Assembly (NCBI GenBank): GCA_031426815.1
Contig: JASJPG010000070.1
Coordinates: 15,099 to 79,098 of the forward strand
Direction of reading: 5' to 3'
Source of the DNA: PFJX01 sp031426815
GTDB taxonomy: Bacteria; Pseudomonadota; Gammaproteobacteria; Burkholderiales; Thiobacillaceae
DNA: 64,000 nt
The notes below the pieces were generated by a model that saw only the letters and a list, made by a program, of their open reading frames with translations, did not search any database and was not told where the DNA came from. The stretch's first letter is position 1. The number at the start of each line of letters is the position of its first letter. This document shows positions 8,660 through 17,584 of the stretch, piece after piece. Both the position numbers and the translations under genes were made by a program.

Positions 8660-10096
8660 ATGCGTATCAAACCCATCCCCGCCCTATTTCTCAGTGTGCT
8701 GGTTTCCGGCATGGCTCAAGCCGCGCCGACCTTCGTCAACGGCCTGGCCATTCCCGGCGGCAGCCTCGACCTCACCGGCGGCAGCGACAGCGAGCGCCGC
8801 GTCGGCTTTTTCTCCGATATCTACTACGACACCAATCGCAACGAGTGGTGGGGCCTGTCCGACCGCGGCCCCGGTGGCGGCACGCTGAATTACGAAACCC
8901 GCGCGCAGCGTTTCACGCTGGACGTGGATAGGAACACCGGCGCCATCGCCAACTTCCAGATCGTCCAGACCGTCAAGTTCAGCCGTGCCGGCAGCGCCAT
9001 GAACGGCCTCGCGCCGAATCCCGCGAACGCACTCGGCAACGCCCTCGACCCGGAAGGATTCGTCGTCAACCCGATGAACGGCAACCTCCTGGTCTCCGAC
9101 GAATACGGCCCCGCGTTGTACGAATTCGACCGCAACGGGGTCTTCGTCCGCAGCTTCAACAACCCGGCCAACGTCATCCCGCGCGACGGCGCCAACGTCG
9201 CCAACTACGCCAGCGACGCCGGCAACACTGCCGGCAAACGCAGCAACCGCGGCTACGAAGGCCTGGCGGTCAGCCCGGACGGCAAGTACGCCTTCGCCAT
9301 GCTGCAAAGCGCCATGCTCGACGAAGGCGGCGGCAGCGGTTCGGTAAACCGCATCGTCAAGTTCGACATGACCAGCGGCAACGCCGTCGCGCAGTACGCC
9401 TACCCGATGAAGCGCTCCGGCCAGGGCCAGGGCATCTCTTCCCTGGTGGCGATCAACGACCACGAATTCATGGTGCTGGAACGCAACAACCGCGGCATCG
9501 GCGTCGGCGCAGACTTCGCCACCGCCGACAAGGAGGTCTACAAGATCGACATCACCGGCGCGACCGACATCTCCAACATCGATCTGGATGCCGCCGGCGC
9601 GGTGTACACCAAGGTCACCAAGTCGGCCCAGTTCCTCGATCTGGACAGCAACACCATCGACCTGGATGGCGATGGCGACAGCGAAAGCACCGGCAAATCT
9701 CCCGAGAAGTGGGAAGGCCTCGCCATCGGCCCGCAGCTCAACGATGGCAGCTTTCTGCTGTTGGCCGGCACCGACAACGACTACAGCGTGACCCAGAACG
9801 GAACCGGCACGCAGTTCGACGTCTATTTCAACTTCAACGATGCCAATCCCTATGCGTCGTCCATCCAGTGCCCGATGGGAACCACCAGCGGCTGTTTCCT
9901 GACCGGCGACGGCGTCACCCCCGCCAGCCTGGACGCGAATTACAAGCTCCTGCCCGGGGTCCTGCATGCCTACAAGGCCTCCAGCGCCGATCTGGCCGGT
10001 TACACCGCTCCGGTGCCGGAACCCGAGACCTACGCCATGATGCTGGCCGGCCTGGGCTTGGTCGGTTTCATGGTGCGTCGCCGCAAAACCGCCTGA
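8660..10096 (+). CDS. PEP-CTERM esterase-like/phytase-like protein
   Basis: A 478-residue secreted protein with signal peptide MRIKPIPALFLSVLVSGMAQA and tail VPEPETYAMMLAGLGLVG plus VRRRKTA. The body fits the phytase-like (esterase-like activity of phytase) family: FFSDIYYDTNRNEWWGLSDRG, ALDPEGFVVNPMNGNLLVSDE, NRGYEGLAVSPDGKYAFAML and EKWEGLAIGPQLNDGSFLL are its repeated DPEG/YEGLA propeller motifs. Activity on phytate or other phosphoesters is inferred from the family name and from the neighbours. A strong Pho box lies 88 bp upstream and a perfect terminator follows. ATG 8660 is preceded by AGGAG. Confidence 0.9.
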   Translation: MRIKPIPALFLSVLVSGMAQAAPTFVNGLAIPGGSLDLTGGSDSERRVGFFSDIYYDTNRNEWWGLSDRGPGGGTLNYETRAQRFTLDVDRNTGAIANFQIVQTVKFSRAGSAMNGLAPNPANALGNALDPEGFVVNPMNGNLLVSDEYGPALYEFDRNGVFVRSFNNPANVIPRDGANVANYASDAGNTAGKRSNRGYEGLAVSPDGKYAFAMLQSAMLDEGGGSGSVNRIVKFDMTSGNAVAQYAYPMKRSGQGQGISSLVAINDHEFMVLERNNRGIGVGADFATADKEVYKIDITGATDISNIDLDAAGAVYTKVTKSAQFLDLDSNTIDLDGDGDSESTGKSPEKWEGLAIGPQLNDGSFLLLAGTDNDYSVTQNGTGTQFDVYFNFNDANPYASSIQCPMGTTSGCFLTGDGVTPASLDANYKLLPGVLHAYKASSADLAGYTAPVPEPETYAMMLAGLGLVGFMVRRRKTA

Positions 10097-10114
10097 GCGA
10101 GCTCGCCGTAAGCT

Positions 10115-10144
10115 AAATGGCCGCCCGTGGGCGGCCATTTTTTT
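10115..10144 (+). terminator. rho-independent terminator
   Basis: An 11-bp perfect stem (10115-10125 with 10130-10140) with a CGTG loop runs into seven T residues. It lies 19 bp after the phytase-like gene and is almost the same hairpin sequence as the one at 6524-6554. Confidence 0.93.
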
Positions 10145-10194
10145 CGTAGGTCGGCAATCCCTTGCCGACGTCCCTCCTCGCGGGGATTCGCCAC
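10145..10194. repeat. dispersed repeat, modules A and B
   Basis: Module A (CGTAGGTCGGCAATCC, then CTTGCCGACG) joined to a GC-rich TCGCGGGGATTCGCCAC module, placed directly after the terminator. A partial ATGAGCCGTTCGG palindrome follows at 10224-10236. Confidence 0.8.
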
Positions 10195-10348
10195 TTGTTA
10201 CCGAGCCACCACCAGCAGCGGACATGAGCCGTTCGGACTAACAGAACCATTGCTATCGGTCACCGAACCTTAATCAACTCCCGTCATAGTGGGTCGGGTT
10301 GTTAGATCGACTGGCTGAAAGCAGCCAAATAACAAAAGGGATATCGCC

Positions 10349-10915
10349 ATGAACTACAAACTCCTGCCGGCGGGGCTTCTTGCCCTGGCCCTGGCTCATT
10401 CCGCCCACGCTATCGACTTGCATCCGTTGGAGTCCATGCAACTCGCCGCCGGCGTTTATGAGTTCGACAACATTTTCATTCCGGTGGGGGTGACGCTCAC
10501 CTTTGTCGGCGAACCGATGGAAATGAACCTGCGCGCGGAGCACGACATCCGCATCGCGGGCAATCTGTATGGGCCGGGCTGGAGCCTCAGGCTGGAGGCG
10601 GGCGAGCGCTTAATGCTGGATGGTGGCATCATCGCCGGCAATATCACCCTGACCAGCCCTGCCTCGCTGCCCTCGCCAGACGGCGTGCGTACCGAGGCAC
10701 AAGCCACCCTGTGCGTCTCTGGCTACTGCGACGCGTCGAGTGCGATTGCATCCAAGCCACAATTCACTGCCGGACTCAGCTTGCGCGAGGGCGCAATCGC
10801 CCTTCTCCCCCCTCAGATTCTGACTCTGACTCCCGCCGTCCCCGAACCGGAAACCTGGACGCTCTTGCTGGCCGGCCTGGGCCTGGTGGGCTGGCAGGCC
10901 CGGCGCGATCGATAA
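10349..10915 (+). CDS. small PEP-CTERM protein of unknown function
   Basis: A 188-residue secreted protein: signal peptide MNYKLLPAGLLALALAHSAHA, then a beta-rich body with EHDIRIAGNLYGPGWSLRLEAGERLMLDGG-like turns reminiscent of a right-handed beta-helix surface protein, then VPEPETWTLLLAGLGLVG and ARRDR. The ribosome site AAGGGA precedes ATG 10349. It is 48 bp from the next PEP-CTERM gene, so the two are probably co-transcribed. No enzyme motif is recognised. Confidence 0.8.
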   Translation: MNYKLLPAGLLALALAHSAHAIDLHPLESMQLAAGVYEFDNIFIPVGVTLTFVGEPMEMNLRAEHDIRIAGNLYGPGWSLRLEAGERLMLDGGIIAGNITLTSPASLPSPDGVRTEAQATLCVSGYCDASSAIASKPQFTAGLSLREGAIALLPPQILTLTPAVPEPETWTLLLAGLGLVGWQARRDR

Positions 10916-10963
10916 CTTGCCGACGAACCGCCAACCAACAACAAATCAACAGGGAATCCGATC

Positions 10964-13900
10964 ATGCCGCTCACCATCCGCCCAGAACATCCGTCCCACC
11001 TCAAGCTGCGCATACTGGCACTCGCCTTGGCGTCGCTGCTGTCGCCGATCACGGCATCCGCCTGGGCAGACAGCCTCGTGAGCGAACTACCGGTCGCCGA
11101 CTTCATCCCTTCCGTTGGCAGTCTGACCCTGATCAGCGTTGCCGCTCCGATCTCCTTTGGCAGTCCGATCCTTCCCGCTCCTGCTCTCTCTTCTTTTGAT
11201 GGCAGCCTGAACAACCCGGCGGTGGCCGCGGCCTACCTTGGCCCGGCGACGCCGGAAAAGCTGGCCGCGGCACTGGCCGGGCTACGCCCCCCGATCGCAG
11301 AGTTGCCGCTCATCGTGTCGCCGGGGCCGTGCTGGTATTGCGGTTCATCGGGATTCGTTTCCATTGGAATCGCCCCTGGATCATTCGGCTCCTTAACGTA
11401 CGTCTCGGCCGGGCCGTCTCCCAGCCTGATCACCGCCGGGAGCGATGCCGACCTGGGCGCCCCCGGCGCGCCGGTCACGCTGTCCTTCAGCCGCCTGCGC
11501 CTCAGTGGCAGCTTCGCTACCGGACGAGATTTCATCGTCGGCGACTCAGGCTACCCGGCAGACCATGTACCCAGTGACATCCAGAGCTGGGAATCGTTTG
11601 ACCTCAACGGTGCCGCCCATTTTGTTTACCAGTCACCCACATACATCAATTTACAGCTACCCACGCCGATCGAGCCGGACCCCAGCGGGCTTTTACTCAT
11701 CGCTCAACCCGCCGCCATGGCGCCGAATCAGATCACCCCCGGCGGTCCCGGCTGGATCGATACCGACGGCCATGACCTGAAGATCACCGGGGTGGTCACC
11801 AGCCACCAGAAATTGTGGAAAGAAGGTGAAGGCACCCTCTGGCTGACTGGCGCCAACATCTGGCACGCCGCGCCCGAGGTCATCGCCGGCGTACTGAAGG
11901 GTGATGCGACCAGCCTGGATACCGATATCGTCAACGGCGGCTTGGTCAGCTTCGAACAACTGGCCGACGGCGTTTATGGCCATGTGATCTCCGGCGCCGG
12001 CGGCCTGGAAAAGACCGGAGCCGGCACACTCAGTCTGACTCGAAGCCAGACCTACCAGGGGCGCACCGATATCCTGCAAGGCACACTTCGCCTCAGCGGT
12101 TCGGGCCGGCTGGCGGGCGCATCCGTCAACGTGGCGGCGGACGCAACACTGGATGCCTCGACAATCGACGACAGCCTCTATCTCACCGATCTGCAAGGCG
12201 CGGGCCAGGTTCGCTTCGGCGGTCCCCAGTTATCCTTGCAGAACCTGACCGACAACAGCTTTTCCGGCCGCATCAGCGGACCCGGATGCCTGGTCGTGAC
12301 CGGCAGCGCCACGCTCAGCCTGACCGGCACCAACGATTACGCGGGCGACACCCTGATCGTCGGCGGCAAGCTGGCCGTGGCCGGCGATGCCAGCCTGGGC
12401 GCCAGCAACGGCGCGGTGATTCTGTCCAACAGCGGCAGCCTGATCCTGCTGGCGGACATGAGCACCGCGCGCGTCATCCGTCTGGAAGGCTTTGGCGGTA
12501 ATCTGGACAGCAACGGCCATGATCTCAGCCTCGCCACTGGCCTGGAGGGCAATGGTTCGGTCCTGACCAAGAAAGGCGCCGGCACCCTGTTCCTGACCGC
12601 CGCCGCCAGTTTCTCCGGCAATATCAATATCGCCGAGGGCGCTCTGGCCCTGATCGGCGCGGGCGCATTGAACCCGGCCACGCACGTCGGCATCGACTAT
12701 GGCGTGCTGGATCTAAGCGGCGCGGACGGCGACCGAAAGCTGCGCTCCATCACCGGCTATGACAGCGCCAAAATCCTGCTGGGCGACAACAACCTCATCC
12801 TGTCCGGCGGCTGGGGCACCTTCAACGGCGTCATCGCCGGCCAGGGCGGCCTGATCCTGGACGGCATCGGCGTGCAGACCCTTACCGGCGCCAACACTTA
12901 CACCGGCGCTACCCGCATCGTCTCAGGCACCCTGCGCGCCCGCGCGCAGAGCCTGAGCGACCGGGTGATCAACAACGGCCGCCTGGAACTGTTCGACTAC
13001 GGCAAGCACGACAGCATCAGCGCCTACTCGGGCGACATCAGCGGCTCCGGCATGCTGGTCAAGACCGACGAATCGACCCTCTGGCTGCGCGGCAACAACA
13101 CCTATACCGGCGGCACCCTGGTGGAAAAAGGCGTGCTGATCGGCAACCACGACAGCCTGCGCGGCGACATCGAGACCCGCGCCGGCCTGGCCTTCTACCA
13201 GGTGGCCGACGGCACTTACGCCGGCCGGGTGAGCGGCACGGGCACGTTGATGAGCTACGGCCCCGGCGCACTGACCCTGACCGGCGACAACAGCCACACC
13301 GGCGGCACCGCCTTCAGCAATACTCTGCGAATCGGCCGTGACAGCAATCTGGGCGGCCAACAGAGCGGTTTGCTCATCGCCGGCGGCACCCTGGTGGCGC
13401 TGGACAACCTCAGTCTGAATCGCCACGTCGCCCTCGGCGAAGCGGGCGCCCGCTTCGACAGCAATGGCTTCGACATCCGCCTGAATGGCCGCATCGACGG
13501 CCCCGGCGGCGTCACCAAACTGGGCGACGGCGTGCTGGTCCTCGCCGGAGAGCACGGCTACACCGGCGCGACGCGAATAGAACAGGGCGGCATGGTGGCC
13601 AACGGCAGCTTCGCCGGCGATGTCGAAGTGCTGGACGGCGCCTGGTTCGAGGCCAAAGGCCGGATCGGCGGCGACCTGAACATCGCGGCGGGCGCCTTGT
13701 TCAGCGCCGGCAACTCGCCCGGCGTGCTGGAAGTGGCCGGCGACTTCATCGCTCCGGGCGAAATCCTGGTGGAGATCGCCGCGGCGGACAACCACGACTT
13801 CATCCAGGTCGGCGGCATCGCCGACCTGACCGGCGCCACCCTGCATTTCGTGCTGCTCGACAGCGCCCTGCCCGGCAACCTCGACGGCCTGAGCTTTCTC

Positions 13901-14113
13901 AGCGCAGCAGGCGGCATCATCGGGCTGGACAGTGTCGGCTACGAATTCGGCAGTGGCCTGGCCGGTTACCGGGTCGCCCGGAACGGCGACGGACTGTTCC
14001 TGGCTCCGGTGCCGGAACCCGAAAGCTGGGCCATGCTGCTGGCCGGTCTGGGACTGGTGGGGTTCATGGCGCGGCGGCGAACCAAAGACAATCAGAGGTT
14101 GGCCCGGCGGTAA
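10964..14113 (+). CDS. large PEP-CTERM protein with passenger-type (PATR) repeats
   Basis: A 1049-residue surface protein. The N-terminal 36 residues form a signal peptide ending near SAWADS. From about residue 260 it is built of repeated 30-50 residue units of the autotransporter passenger-associated type: GAGTLSLTRSQTYQGRTDIL, LSLTGTNDYAGDTLIVGG, GVQTLTGANTYTGATRIVSG, LWLRGNNTYTGGTLVEKG, LTLTGDNSHTGG and LVLAGEHGYTGATRIEQG. Such repeats form a beta-helix stalk. The usual C-terminal beta-barrel of autotransporters is absent; instead it ends VPEPESWAMLLAGLGLVG plus ARRRT, a PEP-CTERM signal. Export is therefore Sec plus exosortase rather than type V. Role unknown; adhesion or matrix structure is a guess. 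Confidence 0.87.
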   Translation: MPLTIRPEHPSHLKLRILALALASLLSPITASAWADSLVSELPVADFIPSVGSLTLISVAAPISFGSPILPAPALSSFDGSLNNPAVAAAYLGPATPEKLAAALAGLRPPIAELPLIVSPGPCWYCGSSGFVSIGIAPGSFGSLTYVSAGPSPSLITAGSDADLGAPGAPVTLSFSRLRLSGSFATGRDFIVGDSGYPADHVPSDIQSWESFDLNGAAHFVYQSPTYINLQLPTPIEPDPSGLLLIAQPAAMAPNQITPGGPGWIDTDGHDLKITGVVTSHQKLWKEGEGTLWLTGANIWHAAPEVIAGVLKGDATSLDTDIVNGGLVSFEQLADGVYGHVISGAGGLEKTGAGTLSLTRSQTYQGRTDILQGTLRLSGSGRLAGASVNVAADATLDASTIDDSLYLTDLQGAGQVRFGGPQLSLQNLTDNSFSGRISGPGCLVVTGSATLSLTGTNDYAGDTLIVGGKLAVAGDASLGASNGAVILSNSGSLILLADMSTARVIRLEGFGGNLDSNGHDLSLATGLEGNGSVLTKKGAGTLFLTAAASFSGNINIAEGALALIGAGALNPATHVGIDYGVLDLSGADGDRKLRSITGYDSAKILLGDNNLILSGGWGTFNGVIAGQGGLILDGIGVQTLTGANTYTGATRIVSGTLRARAQSLSDRVINNGRLELFDYGKHDSISAYSGDISGSGMLVKTDESTLWLRGNNTYTGGTLVEKGVLIGNHDSLRGDIETRAGLAFYQVADGTYAGRVSGTGTLMSYGPGALTLTGDNSHTGGTAFSNTLRIGRDSNLGGQQSGLLIAGGTLVALDNLSLNRHVALGEAGARFDSNGFDIRLNGRIDGPGGVTKLGDGVLVLAGEHGYTGATRIEQGGMVANGSFAGDVEVLDGAWFEAKGRIGGDLNIAAGALFSAGNSPGVLEVAGDFIAPGEILVEIAAADNHDFIQVGGIADLTGATLHFVLLDSALPGNLDGLSFLSAAGGIIGLDSVGYEFGSGLAGYRVARNGDGLFLAPVPEPESWAMLLAGLGLVGFMARRRTKDNQRLARR

Positions 14114-14178
14114 GGGATTTCCGCCCAACGGGTTCTAAACTCACTCGCCGGCGACCATTTTCACCCCAGGCGACACCC

Positions 14179-14820
14179 TCAAATCGCTTCCCGTTCCTCG
14201 CCGAGCAGCGCTCTTTTCAGATCCGCCTGGGTCGGCTCGTCGCCGAGCCAGATCTTGAGGATGGCGCGATTGAACGCGGCGCCTGCAACCGTGCCGAGGA
14301 GGCGCTGATTCAACCAGACGCGGGTGCCGACATTGGGCAGGTAATCGAGTTGCACGACGCTGCCCTTGGCGATCGTGCCCATGGCGCGCAGCAGGCGCAG
14401 GAAATGTTCGAGCTGGACCTGGATGGCCGCCAGTTCGGTCGGCGTGTTGTTCGCTTCCAGGCCGTTCATCAGGAACTCCAGGTCGCGCTCGGCGGAAAAT
14501 TCGCGCAGCAGGCTGATCCGTACCCGCCGCGGCAAATCATGCCTGAGCACGGCGTTGGCGTCGGTCATGCGCTGCGGCAGATACAACGCCATCACGTAGA
14601 CATCGAGAAACAGGAAATTGCGCAGACCGGCGCCGTTGAGCACCAGGTCGACGCCATCCAGGCGCGTATGCGGTTCCGGCTTCGCCACCAGGCGCTGTTC
14701 GGCCCAGGCCTGCTCCGCTGCGAGCGCAATGACCAGGCACAAACCGGCGGCCCAGGCGGAACGCGCTGTTCTGGCCAGAAGCTTCTTGCCGCTATTCGAT
14801 GCGCTGGTGGTGCCCGCCAT
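14179..14820 (-). CDS. chalcone-isomerase-like (CHI-fold) secreted protein
   Basis: A 213-residue protein beginning at ATG 14820, whose ATG overlaps the TGA of the preceding small gene (TGATG). The N terminus has a signal or anchor segment (SAWAAGLCLVIALAAEQAWA). The core LNGAGLRNFLFLDVYVMALYLP, then LPRRVRISLLREFSAE, and GTRVWLNQRLLGTVAGAAFNRAILKIWLGD match the bacterial chalcone-isomerase-like family. Members share the CHI fold but are not known to act on flavonoids; a fatty-acid or lipid-binding periplasmic role has been suggested for the fold. It is the downstream partner of a translationally coupled two-gene unit, convergent with the PATR protein. Confidence 0.85.
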   Translation of the reverse strand: MAGTTSASNSGKKLLARTARSAWAAGLCLVIALAAEQAWAEQRLVAKPEPHTRLDGVDLVLNGAGLRNFLFLDVYVMALYLPQRMTDANAVLRHDLPRRVRISLLREFSAERDLEFLMNGLEANNTPTELAAIQVQLEHFLRLLRAMGTIAKGSVVQLDYLPNVGTRVWLNQRLLGTVAGAAFNRAILKIWLGDEPTQADLKRALLGEEREAI

Positions 14821-14975
14821 CAAAAGGCGAAGCTCATCCAATCGCCCAGACAGGGGTCGGATGCGCACTCGCTATAGCCGAAAAAATCGTCTTCGCCCTC
14901 GTCGGGGATAAAAGCATCCGACGATTCGTCGTCTTCGATCGGTTCGCGTAATTCGGTTTCCCACTTGATGGACAT
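14820..14975 (-). CDS. 51-residue acidic small protein, coupled to the CHI-like gene
   Basis: A short ORF from ATG 14975 to TGA 14820-14822 with a strong GAAAGGAGA ribosome site 6-8 bp upstream. The product starts MSIKWETELREP, has a run of Asp/Glu residues (PIEDDESSDAFIPDEGEDDF), and ends CASDPCLGDWMSFAF with two cysteines and aromatic residues. The stop overlaps the start of the CHI-like gene, implying translational coupling. No signal peptide and no family recognised. It could be a small regulator or partner, or a modified-peptide precursor, but no modifying enzyme lies nearby. Confidence 0.65.
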   Translation of the reverse strand: MSIKWETELREPIEDDESSDAFIPDEGEDDFFGYSECASDPCLGDWMSFAF

Positions 14976-15020
14976 GATTTTCTCCTTTCGTCGAGCAGGC
15001 GCCCATCATCCCCAATCCGT

Positions 15021-15038
15021 GTGAAATCCCGATGACAA
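15021..15038 (-). promoter_or_regulatory. Pho-box-like site facing the small ORF and CHI-like gene
   Basis: On the minus strand it reads TTGTCATCGGGATTTCAC, with halves matching the PhoB consensus at 6/7 and 5/7. It lies 46 bp upstream of the small ORF start at 14975. Confidence 0.4.
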
Positions 15039-15064
15039 GCTGAAGTCGATCTCAAGCGACGCAA

Positions 15065-15081
15065 TAAGCCGAACGGCTCAT
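15065..15081. repeat. GAGCCGAACGGCTC-type palindrome
   Basis: TAAGCCGAACGGCTCAT, a variant of the 18-bp element ATGAGCCGAACGGCTCAT found in several intergenic regions of this window. It lies between the small-ORF/CHI-like unit and the 5'-nucleotidase gene. Confidence 0.7.
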
Positions 15082-15152
15082 TTCGCGGAGCCTCGGGCTA
15101 CCTTCATTTGTCATCGACAAGCCGGAAGATTCTGTCCAACGCAGGCAGACGG

Positions 15153-15170
15153 CAGACTCTTTTTTGTCAT
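15153..15170 (+). promoter_or_regulatory. Pho-box-like site upstream of the 5'-nucleotidase
   Basis: CAGACTCTTTTTTGTCAT has a 7-4-7 layout with a TTTT spacer and halves matching 4/7 and 6/7. It lies 52 bp upstream of ATG 15223. Another TTTGTCAT occurs at about 15107. This is weaker than the site at 8554. Confidence 0.35.
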
Positions 15171-15222
15171 GTCTGGCTGCCAGCATTCACGCCACAGAAT
15201 TTCAAAACCAACGGAGTTCCGC

Positions 15223-17535
15223 ATGTCCTTCACCCGCACGCCCCTTGCGCTCGCTTTCGCCTCTTTGTTCATGTTGGCCGGTGCGGCCCAGGCGGAAGGA
15301 CTCACCGTCTTGCACATCGGCGACCAGGAATCCTGGCTGCTCTCCGCGCAGGGCAACTTGCGCGACAACGCCGGACAGGCGATCTCCTTCTACGGCGGCG
15401 TCGACCGTCTGGCCAGCGTCATCGCCAACGCGAAAACCGCCGCCATCGGTGCCGGCAAGACGGTCATCACGCTGAACGCGGGCGATTCCTTTCTGCCGGG
15501 TCCGCGCCTGACCGCCAGCTTCGCCAACCTCGCCGGCGCGCATCCCGACGGCGGCCAGGATTTCTACGATGCAATCGCCTCACGCCAGATCGGCTTCGAT
15601 GCCACCACCTTCGGCAATCACGAATTCGACCTGGACAACACCGGCCCCATCGCCGCCCGTTTCGCCGAGGTCTCCGGCAGCACTTACCTGTCGGTCAACC
15701 TGAACTTCGGCGCGACCGCCGAACTGGCCACGCTCGAAACCACCGGCAAGGTCGCCCGTTCCAAGATCGTCACCACCCGCGGCGGCAAGAAGATCGGCAT
15801 CGTCGGCGCGACCACGCCGCTGCTGCCGTTCATCTCCTCGCCGCCGGCCGGCATCATGAAAAACTGGAGCGCGACCAACTCCGACCAGCAGAACCTGCAG
15901 GACATGTTGCCGCTGGTTCAGGCCGAAATCGACGACCTGCGCAACAACCGCGGCGTCACCACGGTGATCGTGATGAGCCATCTGCAGAACGCCAACAACG
16001 AACGCAATGTGCTGGTGCCGGCGCTCACCGGTGTCGATCTGGTGATTTCCGGTGGCGGCCACGAACTGATGAGCGATCCCGACGACTTGCTGATCAACGG
16101 CGGCGTCGCGCCCACCTACACCACGCATCCGGTCTATGCCACCGACGCCGCCGGCAAACAGGTTCCGGTCGTCACCGGCCACTTCGGCAACCGCTATGTC
16201 GGCGAGGTCAATCTGACCATCGACGACACCACCGGCGCCGTAACCAGCCTCGACGGCACCCGCATGATCCGGGTCAGCGGCGCCGCCGCCGATGCGGACA
16301 AAGTCAGCGGCGACAGCACGCTAAACGCCAGCGTGATCGTGCCGATATCGGCCTACATCAATGCGCTGAATGTGCAGATCATCGGCACCACTGCCACCAA
16401 GCTCAACGGCCCCACCCACGTCGCCTGCAGCCCGGCCCCGTGCCAGTACAGCGAAGGCGTCCGCAATGCGGAAACCGGCCTTGGCAATCTGGTCGCCGAC
16501 GCCATGCGACTGGCCGGCCATGCCGACGTTGCCATTCAGAACGGCGGCGGCATCCGCACCAACATCGCCGTTGCCGGCAATGTGTCGGTCGGCGATACCT
16601 TCAACGTCCTGCCGTTCACCAACCTGGTCAAGCGCGCGCCGGTCATGAACGCCACGCAGTTGAAGGATCTGATGGAGCATTCGGTGGCCGCATCGACCCC
16701 GACCGGCTCGGCGCAAGGCCGTTTCGCACAGATTGCCGGCATGAAAGTGGTGTACGACACCACGCGTAGCGCACGCACCGGCCTGGGCAACGGCGACCGC
16801 ATCCGCAGCATCGTGCTGGATGACGGCAGCGTGCTGGTCAACGACGGTCTGATCGCGGACCCGGTACGCACCTTCTCGTTTGCCACCATCGACTTCACCG
16901 CCAACGGCGGCGACGGTTACCCCTTCGCGGCCAACGGCGTGGTGTTCGAGAACGACCCGTTCACCATCACTTACCAGCAAGCGCTGGCCGATCTGATCGG
17001 CACGCCGAAGGCGCATGGCGGCCTGCAGCGTTTGAATTCCGCCGACGGCGACGAAATCACGCTGAACCTGTACGGCGAAGAAAACGCCTTCGACCTGCAC
17101 GGCCGTCTGGTCGACGCCGCTGTCGGCGTGGCCGTAGCCGGCCAGACTCTGACCGGCACCGCCGGCCGCAACATCATCGTCGGCACGGCGGGCGACGACA
17201 CGATCAGCGGCGGCATCGGCGCGGACACCCTCAGCGGCGGCGCCGGCGGCGATCTGTTCGTCTACACCAGCCTGCGCGATGCCGGCGACGTCATCACCGA
17301 CTTCACGCCTTACGCCGACCGCATCCAGATCAAAGCCCTGCTGGCCAGCCTGGGCTGCGGCGTCGGCTGCAATCCGGTGGCCGACGGCTATGTCCGCGTG
17401 ATCGATGTCATCGGCGGCATCAGCCTGCAGATCGACGCCAACGGCAACACCGGCGGCGCCGCGTATCGCCCCCTGGCGATGCTGAAAGGATTGACCGCAG
17501 CGCAATTCGCCCCGGCGCGCGATCTAAACATGTAA
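15223..17535 (+). CDS. secreted 5'-nucleotidase with C-terminal RTX repeats
   Basis: A 770-residue protein that would release phosphate and nucleosides from nucleotides outside the cytoplasm. ATG 15223 follows ACGGAG and begins a signal peptide (MSFTRTPLALAFASLFMLAGAAQA). The metallophosphatase half shows LNAGDSFLPGP, TTFGNHEFDLDNTG, VIVMSHLQNANN and ISGGGHELM; the 5'-nucleotidase C-terminal half shows NGGGIRTNIAV and NVLPFTNLV. After residue 640 come calcium-binding nonapeptides (GTAGDDTISGGIGADTLSGG, then AGGDLF), usual for type I secretion substrates. Having both a Sec signal and an RTX tail is unusual. No PEP-CTERM tail. It is 49 bp before a PEP-CTERM gene. Confidence 0.92.
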   Translation: MSFTRTPLALAFASLFMLAGAAQAEGLTVLHIGDQESWLLSAQGNLRDNAGQAISFYGGVDRLASVIANAKTAAIGAGKTVITLNAGDSFLPGPRLTASFANLAGAHPDGGQDFYDAIASRQIGFDATTFGNHEFDLDNTGPIAARFAEVSGSTYLSVNLNFGATAELATLETTGKVARSKIVTTRGGKKIGIVGATTPLLPFISSPPAGIMKNWSATNSDQQNLQDMLPLVQAEIDDLRNNRGVTTVIVMSHLQNANNERNVLVPALTGVDLVISGGGHELMSDPDDLLINGGVAPTYTTHPVYATDAAGKQVPVVTGHFGNRYVGEVNLTIDDTTGAVTSLDGTRMIRVSGAAADADKVSGDSTLNASVIVPISAYINALNVQIIGTTATKLNGPTHVACSPAPCQYSEGVRNAETGLGNLVADAMRLAGHADVAIQNGGGIRTNIAVAGNVSVGDTFNVLPFTNLVKRAPVMNATQLKDLMEHSVAASTPTGSAQGRFAQIAGMKVVYDTTRSARTGLGNGDRIRSIVLDDGSVLVNDGLIADPVRTFSFATIDFTANGGDGYPFAANGVVFENDPFTITYQQALADLIGTPKAHGGLQRLNSADGDEITLNLYGEENAFDLHGRLVDAAVGVAVAGQTLTGTAGRNIIVGTAGDDTISGGIGADTLSGGAGGDLFVYTSLRDAGDVITDFTPYADRIQIKALLASLGCGVGCNPVADGYVRVIDVIGGISLQIDANGNTGGAAYRPLAMLKGLTAAQFAPARDLNM

Positions 17536-17584
17536 GCAGCCGGCGCCGCATCGGACAAATTTCTCAATGCAAAGGAAACCCATC

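Noticed and set aside
8684..10225. A 513-codon minus-strand frame opposite the phytase-like gene
   Set aside because: Antisense shadow with repetitive Gly/Ala/Val composition; it reads through the terminator and repeat downstream of the true gene.
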